Shown here: one piece after another, positions 33,235-42,678 of the stretch
Layout: each line of letters opens with the position of its first letter
Position numbering within the stretch: position 1 is the first letter of the stretch
Assembly (NCBI GenBank): GCA_016800925.1
Contig: JABCPU010000023.1
Coordinates: forward strand, 124,001-188,000
Length of the DNA stretch: 64,000 nt
Source of the DNA: Suillus spraguei
Taxonomy: Eukaryota > Basidiomycota > Agaricomycetes > Boletales > Suillaceae
Direction of reading: 5' to 3'
The notes under the pieces: generated by a model
The model's input: only the letters and a program-made list of their open reading frames with translations
Told to the model about the DNA's origin: nothing
The model's database searches: none
Position numbers and translations under genes: made by a program

Positions 33235-33686
33235 ATGATCCCAAGGAGATAAGTACATTCCATGGAAAATCGGAGACAAGGTTTGGTTATCTGCTGCCAA
33301 TCTTAGACTCAAACTCCCATCAAGGAAACTTGCACCAAAGCGATACGGACCTTTCCCGATCATCGATGTCTTATCACCTATCACGTTCACACTCAAACTC
33401 CCTCCACAGTGGAAAATTCATCCCACGTTCCACGCTTCTGTCTTATCGTCCTATAGCAAACAGACGTACATGGCCAAACTTCCCTGAACCACCACCTGAC
33501 ATCATCGAAGAAGAAGAAGAATATGAAATAGAAGCGATTCTTTCTCACAAAGGAACTGGCACTCACCAATGCTATCTCGTTTCTTGGAAAGGATATTCAT
33601 CGGGAGATAACGAATGGCTCCCAGAAAAGAACTTGAAGAACTCTGCTCGAATCTTGAATGCTTATAAGAAGCAACACGCCCTCTGA
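33235..33686 (+). pseudogene. Integrase C-terminus and chromodomain
   Basis: A SH3-like stretch ([20 protein letters not shown]) precedes a one-base frame change near 33450. The 33330 frame then runs into the chromodomain [13 protein letters not shown]... [18 protein letters not shown], which has the aromatic positions expected for histone-tail binding, and stops after QKQHAL-like residues at 33684. The chromodomain directs insertion to heterochromatin in chromoviruses. Confidence 0.85.
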
Positions 33687-33690
33687 TTAT

Positions 33691-34427
33691 CCTTCAGTCA
33701 ATCAACTCGCATTAGCACTTGATCAACTAACAATGCTTCAAATGTCTTTCCCCACTGCTTACATCACCCCTGTCACCATTGCCAACAATGATTCCGACTC
33801 CGATGCTGAACATACAGAACCCTTGCCACTGAAATCGATAACACCTCTTACGTCGAAGCCGCCCTTCTATGTGAAGGACATGCCCTTGAAATTGAAAGAA
33901 TCCTCACAGAAAGAGGTGCTTCCTGGCTCTCCTCCTCATCAACATCATTCGTACCACTGCTAATGAAACCACAGACACTACCTATCGTCAACGCTTCCTA
34001 CATCTTCAAAAATGTATTCGTGCTTATGCTATGCTGCTGCTTCCCAGTACTTTTAAAAGCAATGTTGAAGAAGCTATTCACATCGTGGCCGAACGCCAAG
34101 CAGGCATTGCTCGACCTCCCTCTCTGCAGGAAGATATGACACTTCCTATTCCAGCACCCTCTTCTTCGCGTGTGTATTCTAGTGTTGACGCCCTTGCTGG
34201 CTTATGCACTGCTGTTCAAGAGATCGGGCAGCTTACCAACGCGGTCGTCAAAACCATCCAGCAATCAGTCGCTGAAACCAGAGCAGCCAGAAACTTAGTT
34301 GAAGAAGCCATCACTGATCTACAACAAACACAAGCCGACCTCGCTTCTCCCAGAACCCCATCTCCTATCAACAAACCAACCTCACCATCCCCGTCATAGC
34401 CTCTCATGACCATCCTGCATGGCTATA
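33691..34427 (+). other. Unassigned retroelement-like sequence
   Basis: Lies between the chromodomain and the foldback element. Broken open frames (33734-33963 and 34031-34399) encode Ser/Pro-rich and helical peptides without a recognised domain. It could be 3' sequence of the first gypsy element or 5' sequence of the second. Before the foldback inserted, 34427 was joined directly to 36035. Confidence 0.4.
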
Positions 34428-34787
34428 CAGTGGCTCAAAAAACTGTCCGCATGTTTTGACATTTTTCACTATCTATGATATTGTGTGAGAATGAACAAAT
34501 TCCTCAAGGACATACTTATACCACATTGTAGTATGGCTTCAGGGCTTTTATTTGAGCCCTACACCGTGGGAATCGGCGGAGATATGGTGGAGATATAAGG
34601 CTTATAAAATGATGACTCATGTGGACAGTTTTTTGAGTGTATATTAAAACTATATAAATCATTATTTATGACACCATAAAAATCATGCCACTATTATATA
34701 AATTATAAAGTGGTGTCATTATGTTATTTTATGACTATATCTAACTATATAAACCAGAATATCTCATGTATCATAGTCATAATCACC

Positions 34788-35390
34788 ATGAAAGCCATCT
34801 CCTCTGCTCAAAGAGATAATATCCTCTCTCTGTCTTATGCTGGCCTCTCTGCTCGCCAAATTTCCTCTAGAACTGGAGTATGCAAGTCCACTGTGGCCAA
34901 GTTCATCAAAGAAAGCCACCCAGACAAGGAAAACTCTTGTGGAGGACGTCCATCCAAGCTTACCTCTACTGACAAAAGGGCTATTATCCAACATATCACT
35001 ACAGGAAAGGCTGATAATGCTGTCCAAGCCACCCATTATATCAATTCCACCATCACTACCCCTGTCTCTTCACAAACTGTGAGGAATGTTCTCAAGGCAG
35101 CTCATCTCAAGGCAGTAACAAAGAAGAAAAAGCCTCTTCTCTCCATCAAACATAGGCAGAGAAGACTAGCCTTTGCCTTAGCTCATCAACACTGGACTGT
35201 AGAGGACTGGAAGCGTGTTATATGGTCAGATGAGACCAAAATCAATAGGATTGGGTCAGATGGGAAGGTGTATGTATGGAAAAAGAAGGGAGATGGCCTA
35301 ACAGACAGAGAGGTTGGAGAGAAGAGGCTTTTTCTTCTTTGTTACTGCCTTGAGATGAGCTGCCTTGAGAACATTCCTCACAGTTTGTGA
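34788..35390 (+). pseudogene. Tc1 transposase 5' half, left arm, running into the inverted arm
   Basis: From ATG 34788: Tc1-type helix-turn-helix (ILSLSYAGLSARQISSRTGV, STVAKFIKESHPD), a second DNA-binding part (SQTVRNVLKAAHLKAVTKKK), then WTVEDWKRVIWSDETKINR with the first catalytic Asp and VYVWKKKGDGLTD. The frame then enters the inverted arm and ends with a meaningless tail. The second Asp and the Glu are absent, so it can bind DNA at most. No stops inside the real part. Confidence 0.85.
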
Positions 35391-35672
35391 AGAGACAGGG
35401 GTAGTGATGGTGGAATTGATATAATGGGTGGCTTGGACAGCATTATCAGCCTTTCCTGTAGTGATATGTTGGATAATAGCCCTTTTGTCAGTAGAGGTAA
35501 GCTTGGATGGACGTCCTCCACAAGAGTTTTCCTTGTCTGGGTGGCTTTCTTTGATGAACTTGGCCACAGTGGACTTGCATACTCCAGTTCTAGAGGAAAT
35601 TTGGCGAGCAGAGAGGCCAGCATAAGACAGAGAGAGGATATTATCTCTTTGAGCAGAGGAGATGGCTTTCAT
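35298..35672 (-). pseudogene. Tc1 transposase N-terminal part, right arm
   Basis: Mirror copy of the left-arm gene from ATG 35672. It matches up to KKKKPLLS and then ends a few codons into the spacer. It encodes only the DNA-binding region. Confidence 0.85.
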
Positions 35673-36034
35673 GGTGATTATGACTATGATACATGAGATA
35701 TTCTGGTTTATATAGTTAGATATAGTCATAAAATAACATAATGACACCACTTTATAATTTATATAATAGTGGCATGATTTTTATGGTGTCATAAATAATG
35801 ATTTATATAGTTTTAATATACACTCAAAAAACTGTCCACATGAGTCATCATTTTATAAGCCTTATATCTCCACCATATCTCCGCCGATTCCCACGGTGTA
35901 GGGCTCAAATAAAAGCCCTGACGCCATACTACAATGTGGTATAAGTATGTCCTTGAGGAATTTGTTCATTCTCACACAATATCATAGATAGTGAAAAATG
36001 TCAAAACATGCGGACAGTTTTTTGAGCCACTGTA

Positions 36035-37080
36035 TCTACTCGTGAGCATGACCGATACTTTTGGCAGGGTCTACCCCATTCTGCTCGACAAGCCATTGAC
36101 CGACGTCTCAAGCTCAAGGAGACCAACTACACACAGAACGAGGCTCCGGACTTCGAGAAGGTTTTGGAAGCTGGGCATTTTATTTTATCAGATGATACCT
36201 TTGATGCTGATTTGAATGAACCTATTGCCAGTCGTCTCAAGTCTATTTGAGAGACCCGTGGACCTAGACCAAAGCCATCATGTCAAAGCTGGGATTCTGA
36301 TGATAAAGATGAGAGAAGGGATGTACGACAAGAAGTACAAACGAGAAGAGTAGCCTTCACCCCACCTGCCGTTCCAGGAAAATCTACTATGGATGAAGTC
36401 AAGGATTTGGCTCGAAAAATGCATGGTCTTGATATTGGTGATGTAACCTATGCAGGATGTTACACACACCTTGCATGTCTCACTCCCGTGGCAGTGCAGG
36501 CCTGGCCATCACCAAGGGTACGACAACTTGTCAACACGACTTCAGCTCAGCCACCACTATCATACCTTCCTCTCCCTCCTCTTCCAACATTGTCGAGCTA
36601 CCATTCAAACCCTAAGTGTTTCTTCTGTGGAGGTTCCCACATTATGTGAGCTTGCTCAATCACTGGCGAGTACCTACGAGCTGGAAGAATAATCCATGAT
36701 GGTCAGTACTTTGCCTCCCCAGACAAGTCCCGCATACGACGATTCAGAGACGAGACCTTCAAGCAAGTTATTGATGCAAGATATGCTATATCCATCTCGT
36801 CAACCCCTGCCACTGGTTCCAATGCAATCCCCCTCGAAAATCCACGATGTGAGAACAAACTTCCGTCTTTGAACAAATCTGATATTCCCAGTTCTGCCTT
36901 TATTTCGGACTCATACTTCCTGCGATGCACTCCCGAAGCCAAGAACCATGCCGTTGTTGTCTCGATTGAGGAAGAGAGCCCAGCAGATGTGAACACAATC
37001 ACAAGATCTAAGGTAAAGGCAAATCAAAGCTTGTCTGAAACTGAGAAAGAGTCACCCCACCTCATAGAACCTCTATAGAG
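36035..37080 (+). pseudogene. Gag of the second gypsy element
   Basis: Begins in STREHDRYFWQGLPHSARQ, a block seen in mushroom gypsy Gag proteins. The frame continues through DADLNEPIASRLKSI and a TGA (Arg expected), then MDEVKDLARKMHGLDIGD and a zinc knuckle CFFCGGSHIM-AC (CX2CX3HX4C) whose Arg position is TGA. A Ser/Thr-rich region follows to 37080. It is the capsid part and is now broken. Confidence 0.7.
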
Positions 37081-37251
37081 CCAGGAATGAAGAAACCCCC
37101 AGCCTTTTCCTACAAATCAAAGGCAGCTGAACCTGATGCCACTCGACAAGTCTATAAGACAATTCTGGACATGACAGTACCTCATCTAACAGTGTCAGAT
37201 CTTCTCATGATCAGTCCTGAGCTATGAAAGGAAGCAGTAGAGCACTGCCGC

Positions 37252-37827
37252 ATGCATCAAGTTCCTGTGCCTATCACCTCAATTTCAGCAAATACCGTCA
37301 TCTCTAGCCCCCCCCTTCAAGTTGATCATGCTACACCCCTTCGAGAGCTTCATGTTACACTTAATGGAGTCCATTCTAAACTAGGGCTGCTTGACAAAGG
37401 CTCCAAAATTGTTGTCATAAGGGAAGATGTCTGGAGGAAGACCAATGCACCTCGAAACCAGGAAATTTGTATGAGGATGCAGACTGCAAATGGAGGAGCC
37501 CAGGACATAGGAGGATGTGTTGAGATGTTAGAAATAGATGTCAAAGGTATAAAGACTTGGGCACATGCTTACATCATACTGGATGCCCCCTATAGGTTAC
37601 TACTAGGAAGACCCTGGCAAAAACTCGTACACCTTTCCAAATCCAAAGATGCGGAACATGTATATGTCACCATCCAAGACCCTATGAACAGTTCCAATAC
37701 TCGGACCATCCTAACAACTCCTCGTCCTTGGCCACACCCATCCCTTGCCCTGACAACAGTTGCCCTCACCACCACCCCCCCTATCAGGAAGCTCTACCTA
37801 TGTCGATCAACCAATGAGATCGACTGA
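37252..37827 (+). pseudogene. Retropepsin-like protease of the second gypsy element
   Basis: One open frame of 191 codons with LGLLDKGSKIVVI (aspartic active-site segment) and LLGRPWQKLV, the usual second landmark. It is open but cut off from the preceding and following frames. Confidence 0.75.
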
Positions 37828-37856
37828 TATATATCACGCGATCAAATCATTTAGCC

Positions 37857-39590
37857 TTGCCTCCTTCTGTCCCTATATCTTCCCTAACCAGTACCCTCTT
37901 TGCCAACACCCTTTTAGGAGAAAATTTCGAAATTAATCAGGCATGCCGCACCTTTGCCTACAAGAAGGTGGCAGATAAAGTTAAACCCATCCCCACGACA
38001 ATGCCTGCCCATGCACGAATAATCTGTTGCTTTCCTGAAGACCCCCTTCTATCCCTTCCTCCATTATCTCCAACCCCTCCTGATTTCAAGCCTGGCACAC
38101 GTCTTACTCAGGAATGAATGGATGAACTCGGAATTTTTCAAAATGAGTTCCTATGGCCCGAAGAACGTAAATTAGTGGCCCATGTCCTTATGAACAATGT
38201 GTTTGCTCTCACCTGGGATGAAACAGAAAAAGGACGTTTCCAAGACGATTATTTTCCCCCTGTCATTATACCTACCATCAAGCACACCCCTTGGACTCAT
38301 TGTCAACCCCCAATCCCTCCTGGAATCAAGGATGAAGTCATTAATCTCATTAAGTCAAAAATCACGTCTGGAGTCTATGAAGCCTCAAACTCATCATATC
38401 AATCCTGTTGGTTCTGTGTTGCAAAGAAAAATTGCTCTGTGCATATTGTCCATGACCTTCAGCAACTAAACTCTGTCATTGTCAAAGATGCTGCCTCAAT
38501 GCCTTATGTAAAGCTTTTCGCTGAGCAATGTGTGGGGTGATCAATATATTCAATGATGGATCTATTTGTAGGATTTGATCACCAAGCACTAGCAGAGGAA
38601 TCACACGACATTACAACATTCCAGACCCCTCTCGGCACTTATTGTCTCACGTTTTACCTCAGGGATGGACTGACTCCCCAGCAGTCTTTCAAAATGATGT
38701 TGCCTTCATTTTGCAGGCCGTGATTGAGATTGCACCAAATTTCCAAGACGATGTCAATGTCCTTGGCCCCCAGACACAATACGAGCTTCCTGATGGTTCA
38801 TATGAGCTCATACCTGAAAATCCTGGCATTAGAAGGTTTGTGTGGGAACACTGCATGGACACGAACCAGTTCTACATCATCTCAAACATGCAGGAGCCAC
38901 AGTATCTGCTAAAAGGTTATTCCTTTGTGTGCCAGAGGTCCTCATTGTCGGCCAACTATGCACATACCAAGGATGTAGCCCAGACACATCTAAAGTCGCA
39001 AAAATTCAGAAATGGCCCCCTTGTACCTCATGCACTGAAGTACGTGCCTTCCTAGGAACCATGGGAACTGTTCAAATCTGGATTGAAGATTATGCATGAA
39101 TTTCTCATCCTCTTACCAATCTCACCATGCCAATGTTCCCTTTGAATGGACTCAGGAGACCCAACAAGCAATGGACAAGCTCAAGACAGCTGTTATCGAT
39201 TCCCCTGCTATCAAACCCATTAACTATCATTCCCCCAACGACATCATCCTCTCGGTTGACTCATCACATATTGCATGTGTGGATGGATCCTATCGCAGAT
39301 CGATGATGAAGGACGATGACAGCCCTGTAGATTTGGCTCTATCACCTGGAACGAGAGAGAGTCATGATATTTGCAGGCCAAAATAGAGCTCTATGGCCTC
39401 TTCCGAGCATTGCAAGCTGCAAAAGTTTGGTTGATAGGTTTGAAAAAGTTCATTGTCGAGGTAGAAGCCAAGTATATTCATGGCATGCTCAACAAGCCAG
39501 ACATCTCACCAAATGCAGCTATGAATAGCCGGAATCTGCACATTCAATTTCACCCTCAAGCACATACCTGAAACTAAGCATCTCGGACCA
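37857..39590 (+). pseudogene. Reverse transcriptase/RNase H of the second gypsy element
   Basis: Blocks in order: PPGIKDEVINLIKSKITSG, VHIVHDLQQLNSVIVKDA, SMMDLFVGFDHQ, LPQGWTDSPAVFQND, NFQDDVNVLGPQTQYELPDG (catalytic Asp pair) and EVRAFLGTMGTVQIWI, then a poor RNase H. TGA codons sit at expected Arg positions near 38115, 38538 and 39098, with several frame changes between blocks. Confidence 0.8.
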
Positions 39591-39704
39591 GATGGACTGT
39601 CATGATGACCACAGGGAGATGAGGACTCAGATGAAGAAGAATCAGAAGATGTTGAGGATTGGATAGACAAAATATTAGGATGCAGACTATGGGTAGCTAA
39701 GGAG

Positions 39705-41123
39705 GTGGATGATGAATGGATCAACAAATCGACAAGCAGTTGTGTCCTCACAAGCACATGCACACATATATCTGACCCCAAAATCCCTGCCAATGATCTT
39801 TCAAAACACCATGACAAAGAATTAGAGGCTATCCAAACATACCTTGACACACTCTCATTTCCATCATATATTTCCGAGTCAGATCACCTTCATTTGCGAA
39901 AACGAGCATGCCAGTTTTTCATTCAAGGTCAGTGTCTTTGGCAAAGGAATTCCAGTGGCCATCACCAGTTCATTATATTCGAAAATGATTGATTACGAGT
40001 GCTTCGTGAAGCTCATGACAGCCTGGGACACAGGGGCATTTATTCCACTCGATGTACCCTTGCAGATAGATTTTGGTGGCCAACGCTCGACAAAGATATA
40101 GCCTGGTTCATCAAAATGTGCCATCAGTGTCAAATTTGCTCCATCAAGAAAGTAGTCATTCCACCCACAGTATCCATTCCCTCAACACTCTTTCAAAAAG
40201 CCTTTGCAGACACTATGCACATGCCTACCTCGCATGGATTCTCCTATGTTGTTCAAGCACATTTCTCGCTGACAAATTGCCCTGAATTTCGGATGCTGCA
40301 AAAAGAGACAGGATGCACACTTGGAAGGTTCTTGTTTGAAGAGATATTGTGCAGATGGGGAGGTATCGAAGAAATCATAACAGATAACAGGACTCCATTT
40401 GTTGCTGCACTCAAGTAGCTTTCTAAAACCTATCATATTCAGCACATTCAAATTTCGGCCTATGATTCCAAGGCAAATGGCCTTGTTGAATGTTCACACC
40501 GCTCTATACAAGATTCCCTTGTCAAAGCTTGCAATGGAGACATTACTCAATGGCCTACCTTGACGCACCATATATTTTGGGCTGATCGAGTCATGACACA
40601 AAGAGCCACTGGACATGCTCCCTTCTATATGACCCATGGTATTGAGCCCATCCTGCCTTTTGATATCACCAAAGCCATGTACCTTCTTCCCAATATTCCC
40701 ACACAACTCCCTACCAGTGACCTTATTGCAATGCGCGCTCGCCAATTAGCCAAACGAGAAGAGGACCTAGCTGAGATTCATGGCCATGTCATGGGAAGTC
40801 ATTTCACATCTATCAATGACTTTAAGTGACGTTTCAAGAACTCGATATGAGAATATGACTTCAAACCTGGAGCTCTCATCCTTGTCTTGAACAAGAAAAT
40901 TGAAGCTGTGTCAAATGCCAAGTGCAAACCTCAATATTTCGGTCCTATGGTTGTTATCTCGCAGTCAAAAGGAGGCTCTTACCAACTTGCCAAAGTGGAC
41001 GGTTCTATCTCGCACCTCAAATTTGCTGCCTTCCGCCTTATCCCCTACCACCCTCATTCCTTGACCTCTCTCGACATCACCCAATATATCCATCTCAAAA
41101 ATCTTGCCAGCATCAAAGAATAG
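39705..41123 (+). pseudogene. Integrase of the second gypsy element
   Basis: Contains the zinc-binding region (AHDSLGHRGIYSTR... CHQCQIC), the core FADTMHMPTSHGFSYV and IITDNRTPF (two Asp), then DSKANGLVECSHRS (Glu), and a tail LAKVDGSISHLKFAAFRLIP that ends at 41123. TGA replaces Arg near 39990, 40828 and 40849, and TAG appears near 40418. Confidence 0.8.
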
Positions 41124-41255
41124 ATGCATCGTTCCATTTTATTGTTGTTTTTCTTGATTTTCCTATCTTGATTATATAAAGCACAATACATTTTTATTTT
41201 TATTTTTAGTTAGTGTATCAACCGAGGATGGTCCATATTTAAAGTACAGAGGGGA

Positions 41256-41863
41256 TGTAAGGACTAGATGTCCTCTGCCCCCAGCCCAACACTTTAGATC
41301 AAACTCTGACGCTTGGACCTTATGATGTGTTCCAGACTGTCCATATGACCTAGTGATACAAACAGTGTCACACTTCACATCCAAAAGTCATGTGGATACA
41401 TTCCTTCTTCCTTCACTGCCATTGTCAACACATATGCTCCTGGTCCCTATCCCTTACAACAACTTCATCATCTCTGTCAACTTTCAGTCCCTTTCTCTCA
41501 TTAATGTCACCCTACTCTCAATTCGCCATCTCAAAACTAATATTCAACCCTCACTATTCTACCAAAACCATACTCATTATACCGCCACTCATTCAAAATT
41601 TTGTACTCTCATTCCTCTCCGTTCTACTCTACCCTGTCAAGCATGATGCCACTCTCTTCTGCCTCTGCTCTCACCTAATCGTCCAGCTCATCCATTGCCA
41701 AGGACCCTTAATCATTTTCCCTATATCTAGCTCATGTACACTCTGGTATCAACAGCAAATTCTATCCTAGATTCCCTGCTCAAAAAGCACCTTAGAAAGT
41801 CCTTAGAGTGTCTCATCTGCTAATCTCTCTTGAAAGTATAGTCCTGTTTGTGTCCTAACTACA
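41256..41863 (+). repeat. 3' LTR of the second gypsy element (family D)
   Basis: Starts TGTAAGGACTAG right after a purine-rich tract (cagagggga) and ends CTAACTACA, giving matching TGTA/TACA tips; 608 bp. Only one copy lies in the window, so the right end is inferred from the tip. Confidence 0.65.
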
Positions 41864-42055
41864 TCGATTCATCCCTTGCCGCTATCGCCTCTCACCTCTC
41901 TTATCTCACTCTCATTCTGTTCTCTTTTCCCCTTCGAACCACCACAAGCCTTACAGCCATGCCCATCATCCAAGAAGCTTTTGACATACTGAAGAAGGAG
42001 ACCCTCTGTAAATGTGCAGGGTTCTCTGATCAGTGCCAGCATCCTGTCCTTCACA
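41864..42055. other. Short segment between LTRs
   Basis: Contains a pyrimidine-rich leader and an ATG frame (41959: MPIIQEAFDILKKETLCK) that is cut by the LTR at 42056. It resembles the start of a gene or gag but is too short to assign. Its continuation would be at 46066. Confidence 0.35.
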
Positions 42056-42678
42056 TGTTACGAACTGGGGTGGCATCACCAGCGACAGTGAGAAGACACA
42101 GGTGGTCTACTGGGAAGTTCTACAATACTCAAAAGAGAGCGAGGCTTGAGATTACAAGGGAGAGTTCCGAGTACGATCAAGGGTTCATTCTAAGAGTCAT
42201 AACTCAAAGACAAGGTAGAATAAAGACTAAGACTAAGGAGTGCTTAGGCTTAGAGATGATTTAGATGACTAAAGGTTGGAGACCTTTAGCGAAGGAGATT
42301 TCAGGTAAAACCCAGTAAGATTAAAGTAAGCAATCTACTACAAGTACACTGTACTTAAATAGGCAGATATACATGCACAGACCAAGCAACCATGGGAAAG
42401 GAAAGTAACTGCATATCCTAATAAGGAAGGCAGGTACAGTAGACATGCTCATAATGCATGGACTTTTCAGGATCCTGATGATGTCCCTATGTAATTGTGT
42501 ACATATTGCATATTGCATAATGCATGGCCTCAGCATGGCTTGTATGCATTATGAAGTGCGAAATTAATAGGGTGGGACATAAGGTGCTGCATAAATGTAT
42601 TGTTCTGCTTGTGCGGCATTATTTCTTTGAACTATGTATAGAAGCTAGCAAGCAATTACAACAGTATCATACACAAAA

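Larger units (their letters stand above)
27780..33690 (+). mobile_element. Ty3/gypsy chromovirus-type retrotransposon, 3' end missing
   Basis: 5' LTR (27780-28251), leader, gag with zinc knuckle, protease, reverse transcriptase/RNase H, integrase and a C-terminal chromodomain in the usual Ty3/gypsy order. Many frameshifts and TGA codons make it inactive. No 3' LTR follows the chromodomain. A solo LTR of the same family lies in the integrase. The 5' flank GATGG (27775-27779) should be the target duplication, but no matching 3' flank was found in the window. Confidence 0.92.
34428..36032. mobile_element. Palindromic (foldback) Tc1/mariner element
   Basis: Two inverted arms, 34428-35144 and 35316-36032, each 717 bp and nearly identical (the one difference noticed is a T/G near 34535 against the other arm), around a 171-bp spacer. 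Flanked by TA (34426-34427 and 36033-36034). Tips read CAGTGGCTCAAAAAACTGTC. Each arm contains the 5' half of a Tc1 transposase gene, and the spacer carries on from the left arm only. The element therefore looks like a Tc1 copy whose 3' half was replaced by an inverted copy of its 5' half. Confidence 0.93.
36035..41863 (+). mobile_element. Second Ty3/gypsy retrotransposon, degenerate, 5' end missing
   Basis: Gag, protease, reverse transcriptase, RNase H remnants and integrase in order, then a polypurine tract and the 3' LTR. Unlike the first element it has no chromodomain and its reverse transcriptase has FQDD in place of YMDD. Nearly every break is TGA at an expected Arg. No 5' LTR is found; the upstream neighbour is either unassigned sequence or the first gypsy element. 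Confidence 0.85.

Noticed and set aside
34710..34787. Extra N-terminal codons of the Tc1 transposase
   Set aside because: They open with a non-ATG codon and are AT-rich 5' flank; the HTH starts right after ATG 34788.
30306..41123. TGA read as an amino acid (recoding or selenocysteine)
   Set aside because: Stops are also TAA and TAG, frameshifts coexist, and host genes and the intact Harbinger genes end normally and contain no internal TGA; CpG decay explains the pattern.
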